Assembly (NCBI RefSeq): GCF_963676855.1
Contig: NZ_OY781460.1
Coordinates: 2,147,520 to 2,211,519, forward strand
Length of the DNA: 64,000 bases
Direction: 5' to 3'
DNA from: an uncultured Anaeromusa sp.
GTDB taxonomy: Bacteria; Bacillota; Negativicutes; Anaeromusales; Anaeromusaceae
Part shown: one piece after another, positions 16,379-25,630 of the stretch
Layout of the letters: each line of letters begins with the position of its first letter
How positions within the stretch are numbered: position 1 is the first letter of the stretch
Program-made: the position numbers and the translations under genes
Notes under the pieces: generated by a model
What the model saw: the letters and a program-made list of their open reading frames with translations, nothing else
Told to the model about the DNA's origin: nothing
The model's database searches: none

Positions 16379-17076
16379 GCAAAAGTTCAAAAAAAGCGCT
16401 GACAATTTCGGCGAGCGCGCATCTTGTGGTCCTGCTAGTGCTAGGATATGTCGGCGTTTTTTCTTGGCCAGCGCAAGCCGTAGAAGAGTATTTGGAGCTT
16501 TCCTTAAACGCTGCGCCTTTGCCTGTAAATGGTGCAGCAGCGGCTATGCCGTCGATAGCGCCGCCAAGCGCACCGGCTGCTAGGCAGCAGCAAGCCCAGG
16601 CCGCCGTTAGCGCTGTTGCAGCGGTGCCGACCAATGTCCAAGCGGCGCCTCAGGCTATGGGAAACGCAGTTACGGCTGGCCCTGTCAGTGAGGGCGCTGC
16701 AGCTGGCGGAGGTTCGTTAGAGGGAGGCAGCCCGTCGGATGGACAAAGCGCAGGAACTGGTGCTGGCGGCAGCGGCGGGACAGTACCTGCTTCCGCTAGA
16801 GTATTACCGCCGCGCATCTTACGGCAGACGGAGCCGGCGTATCCGGAATCTCTGCGTCAGCAGCGTATTGAAGGTCGAGTGGCGGTACGCATGCTGGTCT
16901 TGGAAGACGGAAGCGTAGGCGATGCGAATGTGGTATCGTCCTCTGGATATGGAGAAATGGATGAAGCGGCCTTGGACGCGGTTAGGCAATGGCAATTTGT
17001 GCCGGCAAGACAAGAGGGCGGCGGCGCAGTGCGCTGCCGGACGACATTGTCAGTTAGCTTTCGCTTGAGAGGATAA
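16375..17076 (+). CDS. tonB: TonB energy transducer
   Basis: A 233-residue TonB. The N-terminal anchor, ISASAHLVVLLVLGYVG (residues 11-27), carries the Ser/His pair typical of TonB. The C-terminal domain (about 150-233) has PAYPESLRQQRIEGRV and the final AVRQWQFVPAR segment. The linker is rich in Ala, Gly and Ser (GAGGSGGT), without the Pro-Glu/Pro-Lys repeats of classical TonB. The ATG overlaps the exbD stop as ATGA. It would energise the receptor encoded at 25631. Confidence 0.88.
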   Translation: MSKSSKKALTISASAHLVVLLVLGYVGVFSWPAQAVEEYLELSLNAAPLPVNGAAAAMPSIAPPSAPAARQQQAQAAVSAVAAVPTNVQAAPQAMGNAVTAGPVSEGAAAGGGSLEGGSPSDGQSAGTGAGGSGGTVPASARVLPPRILRQTEPAYPESLRQQRIEGRVAVRMLVLEDGSVGDANVVSSSGYGEMDEAALDAVRQWQFVPARQEGGGAVRCRTTLSVSFRLRG

Positions 17077-17099
17077 TATGGAGAGAGGCGGCGGTTCCT

Positions 17100-17789
17100 A
17101 TGCGTGTAGGAAAAGCGGATTGGCTTATGCGGAAAAATGAGACGCTATGGCAAGGGGCTAGCGCGTTTTTTGAGGGTATATCCGATGTAGGGGCTGCACG
17201 CATGCAATCACTCTGGTGTTATTTCTACGCTTGCGGGTTGTTGGAAAGGCAGGGGCTGGAGGGGTTGTGCCGAGAGGAAGCGGTAATGCTGGCTTCTGAT
17301 GAGTTATTGCCTCGCGTAGCAGTGAGGACATTGCAAAGTTACCAACTATTGCAGAAGAATCGCAATGGTTCGCCGGAATTGTTTGCGCGCGGCTATCGCA
17401 GTGCGGCGGCCGCTTTATTCCAGACCTTGCCTCTGCAAGAACGGCGTGAAATTTTTCCGAATCAAATTGCCGTACTTGGTTATAGTGTGAGCTGCCAGCA
17501 AGATGTAGAGCAGTTTGCTGAATTGAGTGATGCATTGATGAAAATAGGGGTTTCGGTTCGTGCAGCGCCCGGGTGTAAAGCGACACTAGCGGATATTGTA
17601 AGTTCGACCAGGGTACAGCTAAATGTAGTGGGACATGAAGAACTTGGGGGCGCATTAGCGCGGTATTTAGAGAGGGAATACGGTATTCCCTGGTTGAATC
17701 TGCCTTTGCAAGAAGGCCTTACTAGGCAGGCGGCGATTATTGCAGCTGGACTGACGGTGCAGCGAAAAAAGACAGACTTTGCCTCGTAG
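17100..17789 (+). CDS. Truncated nitrogenase-component-1-like protein
   Basis: A 229-residue protein. Residues 120-215 resemble one Rossmann-like domain of the NifD/NifE/BchN family: NQIAVLGYS, a helix, IGVSVRAAPGCKATLADI, VQLNVVGHEELGGALARYLE, then REYGIPWLNLPL. The family is normally about 420-480 residues with three such domains and cluster-binding Cys in the first. Here that first Fe-S domain is missing, and the N-terminal 115 residues match nothing I recognise. Five Cys remain (about 40, 45, 57, 152, 179). It lies between tonB and the CobN-type gene. Cofactor binding is doubtful; a scaffold or tetrapyrrole-binding role is a guess. Confidence 0.55.
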   Translation: MRVGKADWLMRKNETLWQGASAFFEGISDVGAARMQSLWCYFYACGLLERQGLEGLCREEAVMLASDELLPRVAVRTLQSYQLLQKNRNGSPELFARGYRSAAAALFQTLPLQERREIFPNQIAVLGYSVSCQQDVEQFAELSDALMKIGVSVRAAPGCKATLADIVSSTRVQLNVVGHEELGGALARYLEREYGIPWLNLPLQEGLTRQAAIIAAGLTVQRKKTDFAS

Positions 17790-17813
17790 TGCATAGTAAG
17801 TAAGGAGCAAGAA

Positions 17814-20800
17814 ATGAAGTCGATTGTTTTTATTAGTAATATTGAGCGGCAACAGCAGCAAATGCAGCAGGCGCTGCGAAAGTGTAACATATCTGCGAAA
17901 GGTCAAGTTGTAGGACTACAGGAAGACGCACTTTGGACAGCGGCATGGCAGCATACCTTAGATCAGTGCGCATGCTTGGTGTGCTCATGGATGGGCCATG
18001 GAAAAGAGTGGTCTTTTTTAGAAAAAACAATAGCCTATTTGCGTCGGGCGAAGAAGCCCTTTGTGATGCTGCCAGCGAATCCGGAAGTAAAAGGTGAGGC
18101 GCAGGGCTTTAATGCGGCAAGGCAATTGCAGGCGAGGCAGTATCTTTCTTTTGGGGGCGTGCAAAACTATATCAATTTTTGGCAATGGTTGGCTGCGTCG
18201 TTTGCTCAAGAAAATGTGTCTTGGGAGCAACCTCGCCAGCAGCCGTGGCAAGGAATTTTTCATCCTGCGTACCAGGGGGAAGCGGAGGATTTTTTTGCGT
18301 TTAAGCAACAATGCTGGTCGGAAAAATCTTTAACTGCGGGAATCTTGTTTCCGCGCGACGAATGGGTTTGGCGTGATTTGCGGCATCAGGAAAGATTGAT
18401 TCGAGAGCTGGAGGCGCAGGGGCTGCAGGTCATTCCGATTTTTAGCCATTGGGCCAAGAACGAGGCTTTAGGGGCGCCAGGCGTAGATGAGGCGGTACGG
18501 CGTTTTTTCTTTGATGCAACAGGACGCTGCTTAGTGGATGTTGTTATTAATTGCTTCAAGTTTTCCCTTACCGTTGGTCGTCCTGTGGATCCTTTGTTTT
18601 TACAGAAGTTAAATGTGCCAATTTTACAAGGCGTTACTTTGCTGCAAACGGAGGAGAGCTGGGAGACAAGCGTAACCGGTCTAAACCCAGTAGAACTTTC
18701 TTGTTGTGTTGTGCTTCCAGAGTTTGACGGTGTGATTCATGGAGCGCCTTTGGCGGCGAAATCGGTAGATGAAGACGGGGCAAGTCATTTTGAACCGATC
18801 GCAGAACGCTGCAAGGCTATGGCCGCTAGGGCGGCGAAGTGGGCTAGGCTGCGTCAGAAGAAGAATAGCGAAAAGAAAATCGCCATCATTTTTCATAATT
18901 ATCCGCCCCGCAATTTCAATATCGGTACGGCGGAAGGCCTTGATTCTCCCGCAAGCGTACAGCAGCTGCTGGAGAGAATGGAGGCAGCTGGCTATCTAGT
19001 TGGCGAGCTGCCCGTGAATGGGGCGGAGCTGCTGGAAGCTATGCTGGCCCAGGCGACCAATGACGGACGTTTTTTGACAGACAAACAAAAGAAGACTGCT
19101 TTGGGCTGGGTTGATTCAAAACGGGTTCAAGAATGGGCGAAACAGTGGCCCCCCAAAGTGCGGACGCATATGAAGGAAAGCTGGGGCGAGGCTCCGGGAG
19201 AAGCCTTTTGTTATGAAGAAGGCTTGCTGGTGCCTGGTTTACGCCTGGGTAATGTGGTGGTTACGGTTCAGCCGCCGCGAGGCTTTGAAGGAGATCCGGG
19301 GAAACTGTATCATTCGCCGGATTGTGCGCCTACCTATCATTACTTGGCCTTTTATCGCTGGCTGAAAGAGGATTTTCAAGCGGATGCGGTGGTACATATT
19401 GGCACTCATGGCTCGTTGGAATGGTTGCCAGGCAAGGGCGCGGGACTGAGCGAAGCGTGCTATCCGGATTTGGCATTGGCGGACTTGCCGAACGTATATC
19501 CGTACTTGATTACGGTTATTGGCGAAGGCGTACAGGCTAAACGGCGCAGCGCCGCCTGCCTAATCGGGCATTTGCCGCCGCCCATGGCTAGGGCGGAAGC
19601 GTATGAAGAACTGGAAGAATTAGAAAAAATGCTCGAAGAGTACCAGCATTTCTTAACCTTTCAACCGGAACAGGCGGAGGTGGCGGCTGGACGAATTCGG
19701 GAAAAAGCGGCGACTGCATCCTTGGAAAGGGAAGTGCCGCCGGAGGCAGACTTTTCAGCTTATGCTTTAAAGCTGCACGCCTATATTTCAGATATTAAAA
19801 ACATGTCCATTCGTACAGGTTTGCATATACTCGGGCAGGCGCCGCAGCAGGAGACTCTTCTTGGCTACTTGCTGGCGCTGACTCGCGTCGAGCAGGCGGA
19901 GCAGCCTTCTTTGCCGAAACTGCTGGCTAACATCCGCGGCTATGAGTATGAGGCTTTGCTGGCGGCAAGCGGCGTGCTGACGCCAGACGGCCTGCAAACG
20001 CAGGGGCGGATTTTGGATGAAGTGGAAGAAGCGGCCAGGCGCTTTATCGGCATTTTGCAAGCCGGGAATTTTAATGAAGCGGCGCGGCGAAGCGCGGTGG
20101 CAAGTATTGGCGATAGTGATGCTTTGTTGCGGGAACAGCTGTCAGGGTTAGCGGAGTATATTTGTGAAGTGCTGGTTCCGGCATTGCAGGCGACAAGTCA
20201 GGAAATGAGCCATTTGCTGGACGCTTTATCCGGCTGTTATGTAGAGCCAGGACCGGCCGGCTCGCCCACCAGCGGCATGACGGACGTACTGCCCACGGGA
20301 CGCAATTTTTACGGCGTCGATCCGAAATTGCTGCCATCTCCGGCGGCTTGGGAGCTGGGCTGCCAACTAGGAGATGGCGTGATTGCACGCTATATTGTTG
20401 AGGAAGGGCAGTATCCTGAAAATATCGGCATGATTTTTTGGAGCGGTGCCAATATGCGCAGCCGCGGGCAATGCATTGCGGAATTTCTTTACTTTTTAGG
20501 AGTGCGGCCAGTTTGGCAAAAAGGAAGCCAACGGGTCATTGCCTTGGAAGTGATCCCTCTGGCGGAATTGAAGCGCCCGCGCCTGGACGTAACCGCCCGC
20601 ATCAGCGGCATGTTTCGCGATGCAATGCCGGTAGTGGTCCAATGGATGGATGAAGCCGTTGCCATGGTGGCTGCCTTGGAAGAAGATACCGAGGATAACT
20701 ATGTGCGCAAGCAGGTGCAGCTAGATGCAGAGAAGCTGGCGGAGAACGGCGCAGCGCCAAGCGATGCTTGGCGGCAGGCGAGTTTTCGAATTTTTGGCTG

Positions 20801-21509
20801 TCCGCCGGGTGCCTATGGCGCCGGTGTGGGAAGCGTCATTGAAGAGTGCAACTGGGAGTCGGTAGACGATCTAGCGAAAGCCTATGTGCGCTGGGGCGCT
20901 CATGCTTATGGCGCAAAAGCCCAAGGGGATTTCGTGCCTGATTTGTTTGCGCAGCGCTTGCAGACGCTGGATGTAACGGTGAAAAACGAAGACAACCGGG
21001 AAGTCAACATGTTTAACTCGGATGATTTTAATTCCTATCATGGCGGCATGATTGCCGCCGTTAGGTCGCTGAAAGGGGAAGCTCCCCGCTCCTATTGTGG
21101 CGACACCTCAGATCGCGGCCAGGTGAAGGTGCGGTCGCTCCAGGAGGAAGTGAAGCGTCTTTTTCGCGGCGAGATGGCGAATCCTAAATTTATCGAAGGT
21201 ATGAAACATCACGGTTATAAGGGAGCGGCGGATTTAGCCGGCTTGGTTTCTCGCTGCTTGGGCTGGGATGCCACCAGCGCGGTCATGGAAGACTGGATGT
21301 ATCAAACTTTGGCGGAAAAATATGCTCTTGACGCGACTATGCAGGAGTGGATGAAAGAGGTCAATCCGTGGGCGCTGGAGCGCATTACGGAGAAACTCTT
21401 GGAAGCGTCACAGCGGCAGTTGTGGCAGACGGACGAAGCCATACTGCAGCAGCTGCGCCGGTTGCAGTTGGATATTGAAGGAGACCTGGAGGAACGAAGC
21501 GATGCATAG
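17814..21509 (+). CDS. CobN/ChlH-type metal chelatase large subunit
   Basis: A 1231-residue protein of the CobN/BchH/ChlH family, near the usual 1250-1300. Typical blocks: PPRNFNIGTAEGLDSP near residue 363, AVVHIGTHGSLEWLPGKGAGLS near 525, NVYPYLITVIGEGVQAKRR near 560, and RIFGCPPGAYGAGVGSVIE near 1000. It would bind the tetrapyrrole and, with the AAA subunits encoded at 22585 and 23625, insert a metal, or in reverse remove one as proposed for the related HmuS. AGGAGCAAG precedes the ATG. Its place between TonB genes and a TonB receptor points to an imported tetrapyrrole rather than de novo cobalamin synthesis. Confidence 0.85.
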   Translation: MKSIVFISNIERQQQQMQQALRKCNISAKGQVVGLQEDALWTAAWQHTLDQCACLVCSWMGHGKEWSFLEKTIAYLRRAKKPFVMLPANPEVKGEAQGFNAARQLQARQYLSFGGVQNYINFWQWLAASFAQENVSWEQPRQQPWQGIFHPAYQGEAEDFFAFKQQCWSEKSLTAGILFPRDEWVWRDLRHQERLIRELEAQGLQVIPIFSHWAKNEALGAPGVDEAVRRFFFDATGRCLVDVVINCFKFSLTVGRPVDPLFLQKLNVPILQGVTLLQTEESWETSVTGLNPVELSCCVVLPEFDGVIHGAPLAAKSVDEDGASHFEPIAERCKAMAARAAKWARLRQKKNSEKKIAIIFHNYPPRNFNIGTAEGLDSPASVQQLLERMEAAGYLVGELPVNGAELLEAMLAQATNDGRFLTDKQKKTALGWVDSKRVQEWAKQWPPKVRTHMKESWGEAPGEAFCYEEGLLVPGLRLGNVVVTVQPPRGFEGDPGKLYHSPDCAPTYHYLAFYRWLKEDFQADAVVHIGTHGSLEWLPGKGAGLSEACYPDLALADLPNVYPYLITVIGEGVQAKRRSAACLIGHLPPPMARAEAYEELEELEKMLEEYQHFLTFQPEQAEVAAGRIREKAATASLEREVPPEADFSAYALKLHAYISDIKNMSIRTGLHILGQAPQQETLLGYLLALTRVEQAEQPSLPKLLANIRGYEYEALLAASGVLTPDGLQTQGRILDEVEEAARRFIGILQAGNFNEAARRSAVASIGDSDALLREQLSGLAEYICEVLVPALQATSQEMSHLLDALSGCYVEPGPAGSPTSGMTDVLPTGRNFYGVDPKLLPSPAAWELGCQLGDGVIARYIVEEGQYPENIGMIFWSGANMRSRGQCIAEFLYFLGVRPVWQKGSQRVIALEVIPLAELKRPRLDVTARISGMFRDAMPVVVQWMDEAVAMVAALEEDTEDNYVRKQVQLDAEKLAENGAAPSDAWRQASFRIFGCPPGAYGAGVGSVIEECNWESVDDLAKAYVRWGAHAYGAKAQGDFVPDLFAQRLQTLDVTVKNEDNREVNMFNSDDFNSYHGGMIAAVRSLKGEAPRSYCGDTSDRGQVKVRSLQEEVKRLFRGEMANPKFIEGMKHHGYKGAADLAGLVSRCLGWDATSAVMEDWMYQTLAEKYALDATMQEWMKEVNPWALERITEKLLEASQRQLWQTDEAILQQLRRLQLDIEGDLEERSDA

Positions 21510-22563
21510 CTGGCAAGGCTGCCGCGTTTTGATTTTGGAATTGACAGGGCAATGTAATTTTGCCTGCCGCTACTGTTATGCCGCCGGAAAAAAGCCGTTG
21601 TCCATGCCGCTAGCGGTCGCTAAGCAAGCGGTAGCCTCCGTAGCGGCATCACAAGAATCACAAGAGCCATTTTTAGTGCAGTTTACAGGAGGAGAGCCGC
21701 TGCTGGCGGCGGAGGCGCTGCTCAAGACGGCGGCCTGGATTCGGGAACGAAAATGGCCGGCTGTGCTGCAGGTGCAGACAAATGGCTCGCTCCTTACGGC
21801 GGAGCTAGTGAAGCAGCTACGTCAATACGGAGTAGGCGTGGGGGTTAGTGTGGACGGCAGGCCTGCGGTTCACGATCAAATGCGCTGCTTTCCAGACGGC
21901 AAAGGAACTATGCAATCCGTGGCTTTGGGTATGAAGAATTTGGCGGAAGAAAAATGTGGCGCAGGAGTTACTTGCGTGGTTACGGCGGAAAATGTTCTTA
22001 AGCTGTCGGAGACGGTTGATATGGCGTGCTACTTCGGGTGCGCGCGCTCCTTGGGCTTTGATCTGCTGCGGCCAAGAGGCAGAGGCGATCAGGTGCAAGC
22101 GCCGCAGGCGGCGCAAGTGGAGCAGGGCTTTTGGCAGGCGCTGGAGAGAAATGAGTTTTGGCGCAAGGCCAACGGGGGGGCTTTGGAGATGGCGCAAGTC
22201 GCCAGAGTCGATAAATTACAGCAAAGCAAGCTAGCCTGCTTTGGACACTGTCATGCGATGACTGGCGAAGCCTTGTATGTGGCTGCAGACGGCTCGCTAT
22301 ACGCTTGCGCCTCGTTGTCTGGGGATGCGCATTTTTACCTGGGGCGCGTAGAGGAAGGACCGGAGCCGCTTTTACGCAAGCGCGCGGCGGAACGAATCTG
22401 CGACGGTATGGCTATGTGTCGCAACTGCCAATGGCTGCCGCATTGCGGCGGCGGCTGTTTTTCCAGATGGTACGATGCACAAGGAGCGCCGCAGAACGTC
22501 GAAGGGGAATGTGCGTTGAAACGCACGGCGGCGCGCTGGTGGCTGCAAGAGCATAAGCAATAA
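21502..22563 (+). CDS. Radical SAM / SPASM-domain enzyme
   Basis: A 353-residue radical SAM protein. The [4Fe-4S]-SAM motif CNFACRYCYA (CxxxCxxC) is at about residues 16-25, then FTGGEPLL near 64 and QTNGSLL near 95. The C-terminal third has a SPASM-like Cys set: CFGHCHAM, CASLSGDA, CRNCQWLPHCGGGC and a final GECALK, for auxiliary clusters. The ATG at 21502 follows GGAGG by nine bases and overlaps the CobN stop. SPASM enzymes usually modify peptides or proteins, but some use other substrates. Tight coupling to the chelatase suggests action on the tetrapyrrole or on the chelatase complex; this is inference. Confidence 0.82.
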   Translation: MHSWQGCRVLILELTGQCNFACRYCYAAGKKPLSMPLAVAKQAVASVAASQESQEPFLVQFTGGEPLLAAEALLKTAAWIRERKWPAVLQVQTNGSLLTAELVKQLRQYGVGVGVSVDGRPAVHDQMRCFPDGKGTMQSVALGMKNLAEEKCGAGVTCVVTAENVLKLSETVDMACYFGCARSLGFDLLRPRGRGDQVQAPQAAQVEQGFWQALERNEFWRKANGGALEMAQVARVDKLQQSKLACFGHCHAMTGEALYVAADGSLYACASLSGDAHFYLGRVEEGPEPLLRKRAAERICDGMAMCRNCQWLPHCGGGCFSRWYDAQGAPQNVEGECALKRTAARWWLQEHKQ

Positions 22564-22584
22564 AGATAGATGGAGGAGTTAACT

Positions 22585-23643
22585 ATGAAACGAACCCAAG
22601 TATATCCTTTTAGCGCTATTGTCGGGCAGGAGGACATGAAGCTGGCTCTGCTTTTAAATGTGGTGAATCCGGCATTAGGGGGCGTATTGGTTAAAGGGGA
22701 AAAGGGAACTGCAAAGTCAACGGCCGTCCGGGCCTTGGCGGCGCTCTTGCCGGCTGTTGAAATGGCGGCTGGCTGTCCCTTTCATTGCGACCCGACGGAT
22801 GCGGGACGCTTATGTGACGCTTGTGCCGCCAAACTGGCGAAGAACGGTGTCCTTAGCGGCGTTTCAGGCTTTATGCGCGTCGTGGAACTGCCTGTGAGCG
22901 CTACGGAAGACCGGGTAGTGGGGACCTTGGATATGGAGTACGCCATTAAAGAAGGGGAAAAGAAATTTGAACCCGGCATTTTGGCGGAAGCCAATCGCAA
23001 TATTTTGTATGTTGATGAAATCAATTTGCTTGACGATCATGTAGTGGATGTTTTGCTGGACGCCGCGGCGATGGGCGTCAATACGGTAGAACGCGAAGGC
23101 GTTTCTTATTCGCATCCGGCCCGGTTTGTGCTGGTTGGTACGATGAACCCGGAAGAGGGGGATATTCGCCCGCAGTTATTGGACCGTTTTGCGCTGTCTG
23201 TGGAAGTGGCTGGCGAAAATGAAGCTTCTTCTCGGGTGGAGGTCATTAAACGGCGCATGGCTTATGAAGCGGGGCCAAGGGAATTTCGCGGCGCTTGGGA
23301 GGCGGCGGAAGAGGAATTGGCGCGGAAAATTACCGCCGCGAGGAAGCTGCTGCCCCAGGTAGCGATTGAGGATGAATTGCTCTTGCGGGTAGCCGAGGCT
23401 TCCTTAAAGTTGGGCGTGGACGGACATCGGGCGGATATTACGGTCATTAAAACGGCTTTAACTTTGGCGGCCCTGGAGGAGCGTAAGGAAGCCACGCTGC
23501 TGGATGTGCGCCGCGCGGCGTCTTTGGCTTTGCCGCACCGCATGCGGCGGCGGCCTTTTGAAGAAGCGTGCCTTTCAGTTCAGGTACTAGATGAACTGTT
23601 TGGCGCAGCAGAGGAGAATGGAACATGCGCAGCGGCGGAGTAA
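22585..23643 (+). CDS. Magnesium-chelatase-like AAA ATPase, ChlI/BchI type
   Basis: A 352-residue AAA+ ATPase. Walker [10 protein letters not shown] is near residue 36, Walker [21 protein letters not shown] near 132-150, sensor GTMNPEEG near 178, and the arginine-finger region is QLLDRF. A Cys-rich insert, [17 protein letters not shown], near residue 62, is common in non-photosynthetic ChlI homologues. GGAGGAG at 22572-22578 selects the ATG at 22585. It forms the motor ring with the ChlD-like subunit for the CobN-type chelatase. Confidence 0.87.
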   Translation: MKRTQVYPFSAIVGQEDMKLALLLNVVNPALGGVLVKGEKGTAKSTAVRALAALLPAVEMAAGCPFHCDPTDAGRLCDACAAKLAKNGVLSGVSGFMRVVELPVSATEDRVVGTLDMEYAIKEGEKKFEPGILAEANRNILYVDEINLLDDHVVDVLLDAAAMGVNTVEREGVSYSHPARFVLVGTMNPEEGDIRPQLLDRFALSVEVAGENEASSRVEVIKRRMAYEAGPREFRGAWEAAEEELARKITAARKLLPQVAIEDELLLRVAEASLKLGVDGHRADITVIKTALTLAALEERKEATLLDVRRAASLALPHRMRRRPFEEACLSVQVLDELFGAAEENGTCAAAE

Positions 23644-25565
23644 TGCCTTTTTCGGCCATTGTGGGTCAAGAACAGGCTAAAGAAGCGCTGCTTTTGGCTG
23701 TGGTCAATCCCGCAGCCGGAGGGATTTTGCTTTCAGGGGATAAGGGCAGCGCAAAATCGACCTTGGTTCGCTCTTTAGGAATTTTGGCCCCGGAACTAGG
23801 CTTGCGTACGCTGCCCTTACATATTACGGAGGACCGACTTTTTGGCAGCCTCGATTGGGAAACAGCCTTGGAGACGGGGAAAGAACGGCTGCAAAAAGGC
23901 CTGTTAACGGAAGCGGACGGATGTGTGCTGTATGTAGATGAAGTAAACTTGCTGCGCAGCGAGGTGATTGGGCCGCTGCTGGATGCCGCGTTGTCCGGCT
24001 GCGTACGCATTGAACGCGAAGGCTTGTCTCAGGTGAGCAAAACTTCGTTCTGCGTGGTAGGTACGATGAACCCGGAAGAAGGAACCTTGCATGACGCTCT
24101 TTTAGATCGTTTTGGACTTATGGCATCCATAAGCGCGGAAAAGGAGGCCCCTTTGCGCGCGCAAATCGTCAAGCAAGTGCTGCGGTGGGAGCGGGAACCG
24201 GAGAAAGTAGCTGAGGCGTGGGAAGCTGAGGAAAGACACTTGCGAGATAAAATATTGCAAGCTAGAGAATGCGTGTGTCAGGTCGAAGTTTCCGCAGCGA
24301 TGATGGAATTGGCGGCGGCGTGGTGTTCGCAAGGACATTGCGCAGGACACCGGGGCGAATTGTTTTTGCTGGAAGCGGCCAAAAGCGCCGCTGCTTTGGA
24401 TGGGCGTTCGTACGTACTGCCCAAAGATATGGAGAAAGCGGCTCTCTACGTATTGCCGCATCGGGTGAGGCAGCAGCAGGAGCCGCCTTTGCCGGAAGAA
24501 AACCAGGAGGATTCGCCGCCGGAGGAAGAAACGCCAGAAAACGAACAAAACGAGCAGGAAAAACCGCCGGAATCGCCGCAAGATCCGGAAACAGATGCAG
24601 ACAAGCCGGCAGAAAACGAAAAACCGCCGGAGGAAGAAACGCCGGAAAATGAGCAAAAGGAACAGGATAAACCACCGGAGCCAGACTCGGAGCCGACCCC
24701 TCAGGAAAAAGTGGATTTGCCGCTGCCTAAAGGCTTAATGCAGATGAAACTGGAAGAAACCATGGATCGTCGGGAACGGGCCGGCAATGGAAAAAGAAGC
24801 CGTACTCGTTCCTCCTTGAAGCAAGGACGGTATGTGCGGGCCATTTTTCCTAACGGCAAGGTCAGCGATCTGGCTTTTGACGCAACCTTGCGTGCGGCTG
24901 CGCCTTGGCAGAAAAAAAGAGCGTCTCAAGGCGTAAAGCTGGTGATAAAACCGGAGGATTTACGCCAAAAGGTGAGGGAAACACGCGTGGGAGGCGTTTT
25001 CTTTTTTGTGGTCGACGCTAGCGGATCTATGGGGGCCAAAAAGAGAATGGCTGCGGTCAAGGGGGCGATTTTATCGTTCTTGCAGGACGCCTATCAAAAA
25101 CGGGACCGTGTTGCTCTTGTCGCCTTTCGCCGCCATGAGGCGGAAGTGCTTTTGCCGGTAACTCGTAGCCTAGACTTGGCGCGTAAATGCCTGCAGCAAC
25201 TGCCTACAGGAGGCCGTACGCCGCTGGCTGCGGCGCTGGAAACGACGGCCAGGGAGATCGAGTGCCTGCGTTTGCGGGAAAAAGAATCCAGGCCTGTTGT
25301 TGTTTTGGTTACAGACGGGCGCGCTAATAGCGGCGGTGCAGACCCTGTGCAAGAGGCGCGGGATGCTGCGGAAAAACTGGGGAATCAGGACATCCCCGCG
25401 TTGGTGATTGATACGGAAGAGGACTTTGTTCGCATGGGCATTGCTAAAGAAATCGCTTTGCGGCTGCAGGGAACCTATCGTCCGCTGCGTTCGATAGAGA
25501 GCGACGGCTTGGTGCGGATTTTGCGCGGCTGGCGGGCGCAGCGCGAAGCAGGAGGCGCAAGGTGA
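23625..25565 (+). CDS. Magnesium-chelatase-like subunit ChlD/BchD type (AAA + VWA)
   Basis: A 646-residue protein. The N-terminal AAA domain (to about 260) has Walker [10 protein letters not shown] and [15 protein letters not shown]. An acidic Pro/Glu linker at about 285-365 contains a repeated [11 protein letters not shown] unit. The VWA domain starts near 455 with the MIDAS motif VVDASGSMG and later PTGGRTPL and VTDGRAN. It overlaps the ChlI-type gene by 19 bases. The Walker A site appears intact, whereas many BchD proteins have lost it. It would bridge the ATPase ring and the CobN-type subunit. Confidence 0.86.
   Translation: MRSGGVMPFSAIVGQEQAKEALLLAVVNPAAGGILLSGDKGSAKSTLVRSLGILAPELGLRTLPLHITEDRLFGSLDWETALETGKERLQKGLLTEADGCVLYVDEVNLLRSEVIGPLLDAALSGCVRIEREGLSQVSKTSFCVVGTMNPEEGTLHDALLDRFGLMASISAEKEAPLRAQIVKQVLRWEREPEKVAEAWEAEERHLRDKILQARECVCQVEVSAAMMELAAAWCSQGHCAGHRGELFLLEAAKSAAALDGRSYVLPKDMEKAALYVLPHRVRQQQEPPLPEENQEDSPPEEETPENEQNEQEKPPESPQDPETDADKPAENEKPPEEETPENEQKEQDKPPEPDSEPTPQEKVDLPLPKGLMQMKLEETMDRRERAGNGKRSRTRSSLKQGRYVRAIFPNGKVSDLAFDATLRAAAPWQKKRASQGVKLVIKPEDLRQKVRETRVGGVFFFVVDASGSMGAKKRMAAVKGAILSFLQDAYQKRDRVALVAFRRHEAEVLLPVTRSLDLARKCLQQLPTGGRTPLAAALETTAREIECLRLREKESRPVVVLVTDGRANSGGADPVQEARDAAEKLGNQDIPALVIDTEEDFVRMGIAKEIALRLQGTYRPLRSIESDGLVRILRGWRAQREAGGAR
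24522..24686 (+). repeat. Imperfect direct repeat in the ChlD-type linker
   Basis: Two copies of about 57 bases, near 24522-24578 and 24630-24686, encode [11 protein letters not shown](N/K)EQ(E/D)KPPE. They form the flexible acidic linker between the AAA and VWA domains. Length variation between strains would be expected. Confidence 0.6.
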
Positions 25566-25630
25566 GCTATAGATAACGCTGCGAAGGCTGCGTAAAACAT
25601 AATAAGAAGTACATAGAGGAGTTATGTGTA

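Noticed and set aside
17158..17655. Long minus-strand frame of 165 codons opposite the nitrogenase-like gene
   Set aside because: Composition is His/Pro/Leu-rich shadow sequence, there is no ribosome site, and the plus-strand gene fits the operon.
17814..21509. CobN as the cobalt-inserting enzyme of aerobic B12 synthesis
   Set aside because: No other aerobic cob genes are nearby, the organism looks anaerobic with CbiK, and the partners are ChlI/ChlD-like rather than CobS/CobT.
24102..24675. Two overlapping minus-strand frames of 137 and 184 codons opposite the ChlD-type linker
   Set aside because: They are antisense reading of the Pro/Glu repeat and Arg/Phe-rich nonsense; the plus strand has conserved AAA and VWA domains on both sides.
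24522..24686. Repeat array suggestive of CRISPR or minisatellite
   Set aside because: There are only two imperfect copies inside a coding linker; no spacers and no cas genes.
17814..25565. Bacteriochlorophyll synthesis (BchH, BchI, BchD plus a BchN-like gene)
   Set aside because: No other chlorophyll gene is present, the BchN-like part lacks the Fe-S domain, and the genes are linked to TonB uptake.
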